NCBI GenBank assembly: GCA_017555205.1
Contig: JAFZGW010000013.1
Span: 248,001-312,000, forward strand
Direction of reading: 5' to 3'
Source: Akkermansia sp.
Lineage (GTDB): Bacteria; Verrucomicrobiota; Verrucomicrobiia; Verrucomicrobiales; Akkermansiaceae
DNA length: 64,000 nucleotides
The position numbers and the translations under genes are program-made. Position 1 is the stretch's first letter. Each line of letters starts with the position of its first letter. The notes under the pieces are model-generated. The model was not told the origin of the DNA. It saw only the letters and a list, made by a program, of their open reading frames with translations, and ran no database searches. Shown piece by piece: positions 27,676 through 37,119 of the stretch.

Positions 27676-28692
27676 ATGGCAGATTCCGTCTACACCCGCA
27701 TGGCTGAAACAACGGGCAGCTACGATGTGTCGCTGCGCCCGCCGGCATTCAGTGAGTTCTGCGGTCAGGATAAAGTAAAAGAGCGCCTGTTGCTCATGGT
27801 GGAAGCCGCTCGCATGCGCGGAGATGTGCTCGACCATGTGCTGCTCAGCGGGCCGCCCGGGTTGGGAAAAACCACGCTTGCCAATATCATAGCCAACGCC
27901 GTCGGCCACAGACTGCACACGACATCCGGCCCTCAGATAGAAAAAGCCGGCGATTTAGCCGGTATTCTTACTAACGTAGAAAAGGGCGATGTGCTCTTTA
28001 TCGATGAAATTCACCGCCTGCACCCGGCTATAGAGGAGTACCTATACCCGGCAATGGAGGACTACCGCCTCGATATCATCATTGACCAAGGCCCGAATGC
28101 TCGCTCTATTCAACTCAATCTGCCAAAGTTCACTCTGGTGGGAGCCACCACGCGAGCCGGCATGCTCACCGGGCCACTGCGCTCGCGTTTCGGCCTTATC
28201 AATAGACTGGATTACTATAAACCGGAAGAGCTGTGCCAAATTCTGCACCGCTCGGCCGGGCTGCTCGACATCGACCTGCAAGACGGCGGAGCTCTAGCCA
28301 TTGCCCGGCGCTCGCGCGGCACCCCCCGCGTGGCAAATGCCCTACTGCGTTGGGTGCGAGACTACGCGCAAGTCAAGAGCGATGGTCGCATATCCGATGA
28401 TGTGGCCGAGGCCGCCCTGAGTATGATAGACATAGATGAAGACGGGCTGGATGAAATGGACAAGCGCCTGCTGGAAACCATGATATACAAGTTCGGCGGC
28501 GGTCCGGTTGGTTTGGCCTCACTTGCGGTAGCAGTGGGTGAAGACGAAAGTACCATCGAAGATGTGCACGAGCCGTTCCTCATCATGCAGGGCTACATCA
28601 AACGCACCCCACGCGGGCGCGAGGCTATGCCCGCAGCCTACCAGAAAATCGGCGCACCGCTCACCCGCGCTCAGGGTGAATTACCCCTCTAA
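27676..28692 (+). CDS. ruvB: Holliday junction branch-migration helicase RuvB
   Basis: Hexameric AAA+ motor that drives branch migration with RuvA. The 338-residue product has the RuvB order: [20 protein letters not shown], Walker [12 protein letters not shown], Walker [12 protein letters not shown], sensor 1 [11 protein letters not shown], arginine finger [13 protein letters not shown], sensor 2 [17 protein letters not shown], and the C-terminal winged helix ending [11 protein letters not shown]. Length is normal. It sits between a small lipoprotein and an amidase on the same strand; ruvA and ruvC are not in the window. Confidence 0.97.
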   Translation: MADSVYTRMAETTGSYDVSLRPPAFSEFCGQDKVKERLLLMVEAARMRGDVLDHVLLSGPPGLGKTTLANIIANAVGHRLHTTSGPQIEKAGDLAGILTNVEKGDVLFIDEIHRLHPAIEEYLYPAMEDYRLDIIIDQGPNARSIQLNLPKFTLVGATTRAGMLTGPLRSRFGLINRLDYYKPEELCQILHRSAGLLDIDLQDGGALAIARRSRGTPRVANALLRWVRDYAQVKSDGRISDDVAEAALSMIDIDEDGLDEMDKRLLETMIYKFGGGPVGLASLAVAVGEDESTIEDVHEPFLIMQGYIKRTPRGREAMPAAYQKIGAPLTRAQGELPL

Positions 28693-28719
28693 CTACACAA
28701 AACAATTGAGTTAAAAAAA

Positions 28720-29535
28720 ATGAAACGTCTGCTCATTGCCGCAGCAGCGGCAGTCACCTTATTGTTCCCGGCCTGCCATCAGATGCAGATGCAGCAAATT
28801 GCCTACAACTCAAAGGTTGTGGTGCTCGATATCGGTCACTATTACGAACCCACCCGTGGTGGACAGGGAGCCCGCACGCCCGATGCCCGCAAAGGCGGCA
28901 CGATTGAGGAAACAGAATTCTGGTATCGCTATGCCGGAGAAGTGAAAAAAGTAGTGGAAGCGGCAGGCTACACCTGTCACATCTGTAACCGAGGGGATGT
29001 ACCCACCAACCCGCAACTGGCGGAAGCCGCACGGCAAGCAGGTGTACACCATGTAAAATCCCCCATCCCTACAGCCATCTATCGTTCTACACACCACCCT
29101 CACCGCATAGCGGTTGGCATGCTGAGCACGAACTATGCCCTTGACCAGCAACCCGGAGCAGTCGTTTACCTGCACCATAACAGTAACTCCGAAACCTGGC
29201 GAGTTTACAACAAAGGAGCCTTCTACTGCAATGAAGTCGGTGTACGAATGGCCTATACCATGGCGCAGGTCATGAACCGCGATATACTCGACCATCCCGA
29301 GAATGGAATGCCCAACAATGGGCAACCCTGCGGCGTGGTTTTACGCACCGATGGCAGAAAAGGTGGAGGTGATTGGTTGAATTCTTGCAACGAATCCTAC
29401 GTTCCTGCCGTCATAACTGAAGTAGCATACCTCTCTAACCCCGAGCACGCACGCTATCTCAATAACCACGACAATGCCGTGCGATTTGCTCAAGCCGTTG
29501 GTCGAGGTATAGTTGAATATCTCAATAACCGTTAA
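28720..29535 (+). CDS. N-acetylmuramoyl-L-alanine amidase (Amidase_3), putative lipoprotein
   Basis: A 271-residue protein with signal peptide MKRLLIAAAAAVTLLFPAC, whose Cys19 fits a lipobox (FPAC), so it is probably lipid-anchored. The domain matches Amidase_3, the zinc-dependent hydrolase that cuts the bond between muramic acid and the stem peptide: LDIGHYYEP (first His), EETEFWYRY (Glu), VVYLHHNSNS (second His) and the catalytic Glu in ITEVAYLSNPEHARYL. An insertion near 115-150 is larger than usual. It lies 27 bases after ruvB and 16 before the helicase gene, so the four genes from 27486 may form one transcript. Confidence 0.82.
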   Translation: MKRLLIAAAAAVTLLFPACHQMQMQQIAYNSKVVVLDIGHYYEPTRGGQGARTPDARKGGTIEETEFWYRYAGEVKKVVEAAGYTCHICNRGDVPTNPQLAEAARQAGVHHVKSPIPTAIYRSTHHPHRIAVGMLSTNYALDQQPGAVVYLHHNSNSETWRVYNKGAFYCNEVGVRMAYTMAQVMNRDILDHPENGMPNNGQPCGVVLRTDGRKGGGDWLNSCNESYVPAVITEVAYLSNPEHARYLNNHDNAVRFAQAVGRGIVEYLNNR

Positions 29536-29551
29536 ATTACAACGCTTATAT

Positions 29552-32500
29552 ATGGCTTACCAAATAAAATCGGACTTCAGTCCTTACCTCTCCGTTGTAT
29601 ACTTCAGCAACGGCAAGCCGCTATTTGACACGCTCTCTATCGAGAGCGATACAGATATTGAAAATCTGACATTGCAGGTAACCACCACTCCCGAATACAT
29701 TGAACCGCAGCGTTATGAAATAAATAAACTGACGGCAAACAGCCCGCTCGACATTACCCCTGCAACAAAAACAAATTACGATTTAGCTGCGCTGAAAAGC
29801 TTAACAGAGGAAGAACCGGGGCAAATCCATTTCTCCCTCTATCAGGGAGAAAACCTGCTTTGCAAAGAAAGCGGCCAGCTCACATGGTTGCCGGCCAATG
29901 TGTGGGTAATGGGTATCGGGGCAAAATATCCTGAGCTACTGGCAGCTCTTGTACAGCCGAACGACCCGGCAGTAGACAAAGTGCTTCACCATGCCGGCGA
30001 GCTATTGGCCAACATGGGGTTAAGCCCGGACTGGAGCGGCTACCGCAGCACCCCAAATGATATACTCAACAAGCTACACGCCATTTGGCTGACACTCAGC
30101 AATTATGGTATAAACTATGCGACTCCTGCTCGTGGTGAAATCGATTTGGAGAATAGAGGAGCCCACCAAAAAGTGCGCACCCCGTCACAAATCATGCAGG
30201 GTGGCTGTGCGACCTGTTTGGACTCTACACTGCTGATGGCAGCAGTCATAGCACAGGCCGGATTTAATCCGCTGGTCATACAAACGAAAGGACACGCATT
30301 TGTTGGCGTATTCCTGAAAGATGAGAATCTCCCGCAACCCATAGTAAAAGATTGCGCGACCATCAGAACCCTCATGGAACTGGGCGACATTCTGGTTCTC
30401 GAAACAACGATGCTCACCCGCTCCGAGGGGAATCTACTGCTGCCCTTTGAGGCCGCCCGCGATAAGGCGGAGCAAACGCTGCGCGATACGGATTTTGTAA
30501 GAGTCTATGACATCGTTCGAATATGGTCCGGCGGTGTGCGCCCCATCAGTACCGAACGCCCGGAAAACGCACCGAGCATCGTCAACGAACACACTTGCAG
30601 CGCAAACGTAGCAGATTTTCTTCCTGAAGAAACGGCAGACGTTCTCGAAAGAGAACAATCGCTCGTAACCGACAGGAAGCGTACTCGCATGGAAAACTGG
30701 CAGCTCAAACTGCTGGATCTCTCCATGCGCAATAATCTGCTGAACTGCCACATAGATAAGTCGCAAGTTGAGATAATTCTGAAAAATGCCGCCAAGTTTG
30801 AAGACGATTTGTCTAATGGCAAAGTCTTTCGCCTGAGTGGGCTCCCCCTCAATTACACCCTCGAAGAGGCCTTTAAAAAAGAAGACAAGAGTGAAGCCAA
30901 TGCCATAATTGAACACCATGCTACTGAGATGTATGCCAAAAATGAGCTGCTGACTATGAGCTCGAAAGGCATTATCTCTGATGAGGAATTGCAGAAAAAG
31001 CTCTACAAACTCTACCTCACTGCACGTAAAAATCTGGAGGAGAGCGGTTACAACACACTTTATATCGCTTGCGGATTTCTGCGCTGGGTGCGCAAGGAGA
31101 AAAACCAGGTTCTCCATGCCCCGCTGCTACTCATCCCGGTACGCATATCTCGAAAGAGCGTGAAAAGTCCCTTCACCCTGCGCACGACGGATGAAGAGAC
31201 TCGGCTTAATCTCACCCTGCTCGAATTGCTAAAGACCGAATATGGCCTTACCATACCCGAGCTTGCCGGAGAGCTGCCCACAGACAACAGCGGAATCAAT
31301 GTTGCCGGCATTTTCGAAATTGTACGCCGAGCGATTAAGGATATCGAGGGATGGGAGGTACTCAACACCTGCACGCTGGGTGTGTTCTCCTTTGCCAAAT
31401 ACCTGATGTGGAAAGATTTGTGCGATAGGCAAGCCGAGCTGATGACCAATCCTATCGTTCGCCATTTGGCGGATGAAAATCGCGAAACATTCCCCGCACA
31501 AGTAGGTTTCCCAGCCCCCGACGAGCTGGATTCCTCCGTAGATGCCGAACAGGTATATACCCCGCTTTCAGCCGACTCCTCACAGCTTTCGGCCATTCTC
31601 GCAGCCGGGCGAGGTAAGAACTTTGTGCTGATTGGCCCACCCGGAACCGGCAAAAGCCAGACCATCTCCAACATGATAGCGCACTGCCTGGGACATGGTA
31701 AAACTGTGCTATTTGTGGCGGAGAAAGCAGCAGCTCTTTCCGTAGTATATAACCGACTCAAACGAATTGGTTTGGGGGATTTCTGCTTGGAATTGCACTC
31801 CAATAAGGCAATCAAGAAGGAAGTACTTGCCCAATTCAAAGCGGCTATCGACAATGTTACCGAAAAGAACACCGGGGGAAATAGCTGGGAAAAAGCAGTC
31901 AGCGATATGCTCAGCATACGCACCGGGCTCAATTTACTACCGCAAGAGCTGCACCGCCTGTACCCCGATGCCACTAGCCTGTACGATGACATCAATTTGC
32001 TTGCAGAAGCCCCCATTGTCCCGCTGCTCCCGAAACAGGCAGAGGATTTGCTTAATGTAACGGAGTCAGATATGGGCAAACTGCTGGACTACACTCGCGA
32101 ATTGAGCATGCAGTTCAGCTCGGTTTGCGAACTCTACCCCGGTTATATAAAGTATTTGGTCAATACCCACTACACCATGCAGTGGGATGACACGCTGGCA
32201 GAGCTCCTGCCCCGCGTATCACGAGCTGCGGAAAGATGGGATACTGCGCTCAACAAACTGATGGAGCAAGTCGGATTGGTCAAAGATGACTATGCAGATA
32301 AACGCCACATCATAGCAGAACTGCTTCTGCTGGCGGCACAAACCCATGGTCAGGATAACACCCCCCTGCTCCCCGCAACGGCAACAACTGAGCTTCTGCA
32401 GCTAAAAGAAGCTCTGAGTGCTGCAGAAAATTACCGTCAATGCCAATCAGAGCTCACTCTTCCCTATCCGGAAGGAACGGAAGATGCGCCGGCTGTTCCG

Positions 32501-34720
32501 GCTCTGTACCGTCAGTGGAAAGAAGCACTGTTCAGCAACTTTATCACCCGATTCTTCACAAACAGAAAGATTCGTAAATCGCTGCAAATGTTGGCATTCA
32601 GCCACAAAAAGCCCAATATAGAGCGAGATTTACAAAATCTGACTGATATGCAGCGCTACAAAACATCTGCCGCGCTGACAGCGCCCGCATTGCCGCAATT
32701 CCGCAAAGGTATACACATCGGACAGCATGACTACGAAGCCGCCTGCCAAATGGCAGAAAAGCTGCAAAAACTAGCTTCCATTGAATCCCTCTGCAAGCTC
32801 TATCTATCCGTTGAAGGCAACCCCATTACCCCGGGCAGCCCGGCGGCTCAGCAAGCCGCGACCTTACGGCACTGCACCGAAGAATACCACGCAATACTGG
32901 CAGAACTTGCCAAGCTGCTGGGAGCTCCGCTCAAGGGAACGGAAACAGAACGCGAAGGGGCTGTGGCAGCCATTACTCACGAGCTACTGGCTCAACGTAA
33001 CAAATGGCGTCAGGTCATCATTTGGAATGAATGCGCAGCCAAAGCCGACAGTGAAATTACACGAGCATTGGTCAGCAAACTACAATCCGGAGAACTTAAA
33101 CATACGGATATAGAGATTGCTGTACGAGTCAATTACTCGCGTGAACGATTACGCGCAGCCGTAGACTCCAGCCGAACCCTCACTTATTTCGACGCGCCCA
33201 CTCACGAAAGGCATATCGATAACTTCTGCAGCAAAGATGAACAGGTGCTCAAGAGTGCACGAGCTCATCTTCAGGTCCTGCTTAAGGAGCGTGCTCAGCA
33301 GCACACTACGCATGCAAAAGAAATGGCGGAACTTAATCACGAGCTCAATAAACAGCGCGCGCATAAATCCATCCGCAAACTTCTGTCCCTTACTCCGAAC
33401 GTAAGCCGCATGCTCAAGCCCTGTATGCTCATGAGCCCGCTGTCGGTTGCGCAGTATCTCTCTACGGATTCCGAGCCCTTCGACGTCGTTATCTTCGACG
33501 AGGCCTCTCAGATTCCCGTATGGGATGCCATCGGCGCCATTGGTCGCGGCAAGAGTGCCGTCATCGTAGGCGACCCGCGACAGATGCCGCCCACCAATTT
33601 CTTCGCTCGCAGCAAACCGGAAGATGCGGGAGACGAAGAAGTGGAACAGGATTTGGAGAGCATTCTCGATGAGTGCTTGGCCTGCGGAATTCCGCAAATG
33701 AACCTCAACTGGCACTACCGCAGTAAGTCAGAAAGTCTCATTGCTTATTCCAATCACAATTACTATGATAATAAGCTGATGACATTCCCGGCCCCGGTGG
33801 AAAACGACACAGCTCTACAGTACCATTATGTAGCCGGTGTTTATGAGAAGGGAGCCACCAAGCGATATAACAAAAAGGAAGCTCAGGCATTGATTGACCA
33901 TGTGCTGAGTGTACTGCGCAGCCCGGGGTTCGATTACAACGAGCAAACCAGCATTGGTATTGTCACGTTCAACGCTCAGCAGCAAAATCTTATTCAGGAT
34001 ATGCTGGACCGCGCACGTGCAGAAGACGAATCGCTCGAACCGTTCTTCAATGAAGAAAATCCCGAAGCCATTTTCGTAAAAAACCTCGAAAATGTACAGG
34101 GCGACGAGCGCGGAGTCATCTACTTCTCTACCACCTACGGCCCGGATGAAAAGGGAGCCATCTCCATGAACTTCGGTCCGCTGAACCTCACCGGTGGCGA
34201 GCGCCGACTGAATGTAGCAATCACACGAGCCCGCACCGGTATGCGAGTATTCAGTTCCCTCAAGCCGGAGGACATTGACCTGAATCGCACCCGTGCTCGC
34301 GGAGCGGCTGATTTGCGAGGATTCCTCGAATGCGCTCGCATGGGAGCCGGTTCATACTTCAAACAGAACGACAAGAATAATCAAAACGCAGAATACGGGT
34401 TACAGCGAGCCATCTGCAAAGCGCTGCAAGCCTATGGCTGGCAATGCATCAACAATCTGGGCGTATCCGGCTATCGAATCGATATCGCAATTGCACACCC
34501 GGAGCAAGCGGGCAATATGCTCGCCGGCATCGTGCTGGACGGCCCGACCTATGCTGCAGCCGCCACAGCTCGTGACCGCGACCTTCTGCGCGAAAGTGTT
34601 TTGCGGAGCCTAGGCTGGAACATTCGCCACATCTGGGCTTTGGATTGGTGGCGTGACCCGCAGAATTACGCGGCTCGCATCGATAAACAACTGCGCAACC
34701 TTCTACAGAATAAACAGTAA
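29552..34720 (+). CDS. Large multidomain protein: transglutaminase-like, DUF4011, SF1 helicase, Vsr-like nuclease fold
   Basis: A 1722-residue protein. The order is: N-terminal beta region (1-125); transglutaminase-like domain with Cys222 in GGCATCLDST, His248 in GHAFVGVF and an acid near LVLETT; DUF4011 from about 380 (NWQLKLLDLSMRNNLL); SF1 helicase core with Walker A GPPGTGKS (695-702), a long helical insert, Walker B FDEAS (Asp1316-Glu1317), GDPRQMPPTNFF, LNWHYRSKSESLI, ENVQGDERG and NVAITRART; and a C-terminal MTES_1575/Vsr-like domain with GYRIDIAI (Asp1644) and ARDRDLLRESVLRSLGW. In that last domain the usual ECDG reads VLDG (1661-1664), so cleavage may be lost. Related DUF4011-helicase-Vsr proteins have been linked to antiphage defence. 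The start is the ATG at 29552; the TTG at 29513 lies inside the amidase gene. Confidence 0.85.
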   Translation: MAYQIKSDFSPYLSVVYFSNGKPLFDTLSIESDTDIENLTLQVTTTPEYIEPQRYEINKLTANSPLDITPATKTNYDLAALKSLTEEEPGQIHFSLYQGENLLCKESGQLTWLPANVWVMGIGAKYPELLAALVQPNDPAVDKVLHHAGELLANMGLSPDWSGYRSTPNDILNKLHAIWLTLSNYGINYATPARGEIDLENRGAHQKVRTPSQIMQGGCATCLDSTLLMAAVIAQAGFNPLVIQTKGHAFVGVFLKDENLPQPIVKDCATIRTLMELGDILVLETTMLTRSEGNLLLPFEAARDKAEQTLRDTDFVRVYDIVRIWSGGVRPISTERPENAPSIVNEHTCSANVADFLPEETADVLEREQSLVTDRKRTRMENWQLKLLDLSMRNNLLNCHIDKSQVEIILKNAAKFEDDLSNGKVFRLSGLPLNYTLEEAFKKEDKSEANAIIEHHATEMYAKNELLTMSSKGIISDEELQKKLYKLYLTARKNLEESGYNTLYIACGFLRWVRKEKNQVLHAPLLLIPVRISRKSVKSPFTLRTTDEETRLNLTLLELLKTEYGLTIPELAGELPTDNSGINVAGIFEIVRRAIKDIEGWEVLNTCTLGVFSFAKYLMWKDLCDRQAELMTNPIVRHLADENRETFPAQVGFPAPDELDSSVDAEQVYTPLSADSSQLSAILAAGRGKNFVLIGPPGTGKSQTISNMIAHCLGHGKTVLFVAEKAAALSVVYNRLKRIGLGDFCLELHSNKAIKKEVLAQFKAAIDNVTEKNTGGNSWEKAVSDMLSIRTGLNLLPQELHRLYPDATSLYDDINLLAEAPIVPLLPKQAEDLLNVTESDMGKLLDYTRELSMQFSSVCELYPGYIKYLVNTHYTMQWDDTLAELLPRVSRAAERWDTALNKLMEQVGLVKDDYADKRHIIAELLLLAAQTHGQDNTPLLPATATTELLQLKEALSAAENYRQCQSELTLPYPEGTEDAPAVPALYRQWKEALFSNFITRFFTNRKIRKSLQMLAFSHKKPNIERDLQNLTDMQRYKTSAALTAPALPQFRKGIHIGQHDYEAACQMAEKLQKLASIESLCKLYLSVEGNPITPGSPAAQQAATLRHCTEEYHAILAELAKLLGAPLKGTETEREGAVAAITHELLAQRNKWRQVIIWNECAAKADSEITRALVSKLQSGELKHTDIEIAVRVNYSRERLRAAVDSSRTLTYFDAPTHERHIDNFCSKDEQVLKSARAHLQVLLKERAQQHTTHAKEMAELNHELNKQRAHKSIRKLLSLTPNVSRMLKPCMLMSPLSVAQYLSTDSEPFDVVIFDEASQIPVWDAIGAIGRGKSAVIVGDPRQMPPTNFFARSKPEDAGDEEVEQDLESILDECLACGIPQMNLNWHYRSKSESLIAYSNHNYYDNKLMTFPAPVENDTALQYHYVAGVYEKGATKRYNKKEAQALIDHVLSVLRSPGFDYNEQTSIGIVTFNAQQQNLIQDMLDRARAEDESLEPFFNEENPEAIFVKNLENVQGDERGVIYFSTTYGPDEKGAISMNFGPLNLTGGERRLNVAITRARTGMRVFSSLKPEDIDLNRTRARGAADLRGFLECARMGAGSYFKQNDKNNQNAEYGLQRAICKALQAYGWQCINNLGVSGYRIDIAIAHPEQAGNMLAGIVLDGPTYAAAATARDRDLLRESVLRSLGWNIRHIWALDWWRDPQNYAARIDKQLRNLLQNKQ

Positions 34721-34731
34721 AATAGAAAATC

Positions 34732-34772
34732 CAATTCGACACTCGGGTTACAACTTCTCGGGTGTCGAATTG
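34732..34772. terminator. Bidirectional terminator between helicase and esterase genes
   Basis: A 16-bp stem with two G-T pairs, CAATTCGACACTCGGG / CTCGGGTGTCGAATTG, starts 11 bases after the helicase stop and overlaps the stop codon of the convergent beta-lactamase-like gene. Confidence 0.75.
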
Positions 34773-35854
34773 CTTTGCGTTCCCAGAGCTCGTAACAAGC
34801 GAAGTGCTCTTTCGCCGGGTAATACCCCCGTTTCCATATCACGCATAACAAAGGCAAAAGATAACCCTGTAGTCGGCACGCAGAAACCAATTGAACCGCC
34901 GGCACCGGCATGCCCAAAACCGCCCCCCGGGAAAAATGACTCCGGCTCACACATGGCGCCGCAACTAAAGGAGGTGTGTTGCAGTAAGGTATGGTCAAAG
35001 CCGCTGCACAGGGGACAGCTCATCCACTCCGCAACCTCAGCAGCAAAAGGAGAACCGGGCAACTTACGGAGCAAAGCTTGATAAAACATGGCCACCCCCC
35101 GGGGTGAAGCCACGCCGCCCTTAGCCGGTGAACCACAATTGTGAGCAGCATAGCTATTCATCTCGCGCGGTGATTCAAAGCCCGTTATACTGTGAAAAGC
35201 GCGGTTCACCGCACTACCGAGCTCGTAATAGGCACTCATGAACGGCGAGCGGGGAATGCGCCCTTGCAATCTGGGGGCTCTCAATTCAGCCACGCGCGAT
35301 TCCTGTTCAAACGGAAAATGCCCGATATAAAAATCCAGGTTCAAGGGGCGGCGCACGCATTGTTCCCAATAATCACACACGCGCATGCCGGTAAGTTCGA
35401 GCATGAGGATATCAAGCATTGGACCGAATGTCTGGGGATGGTACCCATGTTGCGGGGGGCTCCACAGCGGTGTGCTGCGCTCAATTACCTGCCGACACTT
35501 CAACAAATCATCAATTGGTGCGGGTTCTGCAAGTGCGGCAAGGCCGCTTTGGTGAGACAACAACTCACCTATCGTCAATTCCGGCTGAGGGAACGCTGAC
35601 CATAGCACCCCCACCGGTAGCTCCGGGTCACGACAGCAATCATACAAAGCCTGCAACAAACAAGCTGCGGCTGCCGGTTTCGTAGCCGAATATATTGGAA
35701 CCAGTGTTTGCTCCGTCCACGGCACGCCGGTCGTGGCATCGCCACCACAAATCGAGCATAGTTCTTCACCGTTTTTCCAGACACAAACACCACCACCACA
35801 CAATACCCCGTCTTCTATATTGAGAGCAAATGCCTTCCGGAGACGATTATTCAT
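34748..35854 (-). CDS. Beta-lactamase-related serine hydrolase (class C / family VIII esterase-like)
   Basis: A 368-residue protein with the SxxK motif as YSATKPAA (near residue 55), the second motif region HGYHPQTFGPMLDILMLELTG where Tyr takes the YxN role, and the third HAGAGGS in place of KTG. These features mark the penicillin-binding-protein-like serine hydrolases such as EstB-type esterases and D-aminopeptidases rather than true AmpC. ELTIGELLSHQSGLAAL is the usual family landmark. It is rich in Cys and has no signal peptide, suggesting a cytoplasmic location. It is the last gene of an operon with the NUDIX gene and trmO, and overlaps trmO by 4 bases (ATGA). Substrate unknown. Confidence 0.83.
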   Translation of the reverse strand: MNNRLRKAFALNIEDGVLCGGGVCVWKNGEELCSICGGDATTGVPWTEQTLVPIYSATKPAAAACLLQALYDCCRDPELPVGVLWSAFPQPELTIGELLSHQSGLAALAEPAPIDDLLKCRQVIERSTPLWSPPQHGYHPQTFGPMLDILMLELTGMRVCDYWEQCVRRPLNLDFYIGHFPFEQESRVAELRAPRLQGRIPRSPFMSAYYELGSAVNRAFHSITGFESPREMNSYAAHNCGSPAKGGVASPRGVAMFYQALLRKLPGSPFAAEVAEWMSCPLCSGFDHTLLQHTSFSCGAMCEPESFFPGGGFGHAGAGGSIGFCVPTTGLSFAFVMRDMETGVLPGERALRLLRALGTQSNSTPEKL

Positions 35855-36513
35855 GACGGCATGGGGTGAATATCAACGACATGAGCCACGCCGTCAACAA
35901 CACGGAAGCTCAATTCAAACGGTTTATAGATAATGTGATAGATACGTTCCGGGTCATGCTGATATGCCGGTCTCGGATCCTGAGCCAAGACCTCGCTCAC
36001 TGCTATCACCCAGTCAGTCGGGGCATGGTGCGGCAGCTTGCAATCAAACTGCACTGCAAGCATATTTCGCGGAGTTTCTGTAAAGCCGCCGGTAGCCGTC
36101 GGCAAACTGTCGGCATAGGGAATATAGGGTTTGATATCGTATATGGGTGTGCCATCTACCATATCAGCCCCACTCACGCGCAGTACAGGCCCGGGCTCTA
36201 CCGATATCAACTTAACTACCGATAGACCCAATCCGTTTGGACGAAAAGGTGAGCGAGTAGCAAATACCCCCACACGAGTGTTCCCACCTAAGCGAGGCGG
36301 ACGTACCGTAGGGTGCCAAGCTGCCCCATCATTGCAGTGAAAGCCCCAAATCAACCACAAATGGCTGAAATCGGTCAAACCACGCACACATTCCGGACTA
36401 GAGTACGCCGGAGCAAAAACAATCTCACTGATAACATGCGGAGCAAGGTTTGGCTGTCTCGGCACGCCGAATTTATCAGCAAAAGGAGACCGAATGTGCG
36501 CCACAGGTTCCAT
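35851..36513 (-). CDS. trmO: tRNA m6t6A37 methyltransferase TrmO (TsaA family)
   Basis: Adds a methyl group to N6-threonylcarbamoyladenosine at position 37 of certain tRNA-Thr. The 220-residue product matches the TsaA/TrmO fold: IRSPFADKFGVPRQP at the start, GLTDFSHLWLIWGFH, VGVFATRSPFRPNGLGLSVVKL and VDGTPIYDIKPYIPYADS, followed by a C-terminal domain with PERIYHIIYKPFEL. Key Arg and Pro residues of the SAM-binding loop are present. The ATG at 36513 overlaps the stop of the NUDIX gene (TGATG), and the 3' end overlaps the next gene by 4 bases, so three genes are translationally coupled. A GTG three bases upstream is an alternative. Confidence 0.9.
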   Translation of the reverse strand: MEPVAHIRSPFADKFGVPRQPNLAPHVISEIVFAPAYSSPECVRGLTDFSHLWLIWGFHCNDGAAWHPTVRPPRLGGNTRVGVFATRSPFRPNGLGLSVVKLISVEPGPVLRVSGADMVDGTPIYDIKPYIPYADSLPTATGGFTETPRNMLAVQFDCKLPHHAPTDWVIAVSEVLAQDPRPAYQHDPERIYHIIYKPFELSFRVVDGVAHVVDIHPMPS

Positions 36514-36983
36514 CACACTCCGAAGAAATCACGCATAACTTGCACATAAACGCCGCGCTTGAAATCCGGCAGAGCACTGAAATCAAAATCACAAGGACGA
36601 ACCCACTTATAATCGCGAAATTCCTTATTATCGAGCCAGGGCTCAGCCTCGTCACTGTGCATCAGGCACAGGAAATAATGCTGTTCCTGACCGGCGTAGG
36701 GAATACCACGCTTGCGCAACACGCGTTCGCGTTCTTTCGGCGGATAATCGTAGCGATAGGGGCCATGCTCAGCTATCACCTCGTATTCATTCGGGCGAAA
36801 ACCGGTTTCTTCCATACCTTCGCGGCAAGCAGCGCAAAGCGGTGATTCACCATTTTTAATACCCCCTTGCGGGAACTGCCAAGCACCCGCAGGTTTCACG
36901 CGTTCGCACACCAGCACCGTACCATCATTACGCTGATAAATGATAGCGGCATTCGGCCGATAAAGTTCAGTGGTCTGAGACAT
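36513..36983 (-). CDS. rppH: NUDIX hydrolase, RppH-like
   Basis: A 156-residue enzyme. It opens YRPNAAIIYQ and has WQFPQGGIKNGES, a pair of features typical of RppH, which removes pyrophosphate from the 5' end of mRNA, and of diadenosine polyphosphate hydrolases. The NUDIX box is complete: G-x5-E (GGIKNGE) and REGMEETGF. The C-terminal part is also RppH-like (KRGVYVQVM). The ATG at 36983 is supported by a promoter at 37006-37034; longer frames run into the divergent gene's promoter. It is first in an operon with trmO and the beta-lactamase-like gene. RppH versus Ap4A hydrolase cannot be settled by eye. Confidence 0.8.
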   Translation of the reverse strand: MSQTTELYRPNAAIIYQRNDGTVLVCERVKPAGAWQFPQGGIKNGESPLCAACREGMEETGFRPNEYEVIAEHGPYRYDYPPKERERVLRKRGIPYAGQEQHYFLCLMHSDEAEPWLDNKEFRDYKWVRPCDFDFSALPDFKRGVYVQVMRDFFGV

Positions 36984-37005
36984 AAGGACTATTGGTCGTG
37001 ACGAC

Positions 37006-37034
37006 ACTATACCATAGCACTGACAGATTGGCAA
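37006..37034 (-). promoter_or_regulatory. Promoter of the NUDIX-trmO operon
   Basis: On the minus strand, TTGCCA (37029-37034), 17 bp, TATAGT (37006-37011), 22 bases before the ATG. Confidence 0.7.
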
Positions 37035-37079
37035 GTACCGAACAGACATGATTGCATTTTTTCCATGTGCAAAATATCC

Positions 37080-37108
37080 TTGCAAGCCCAAGCCGTCACT
37101 GGCATAAT
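37080..37108 (+). promoter_or_regulatory. Promoter of the NlpC-like gene
   Basis: TTGCAA (37080-37085), 17 bp, CATAAT (37103-37108), 11 bases before the ATG at 37120. Confidence 0.6.
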
Positions 37109-37119
37109 AAACAGGCACC

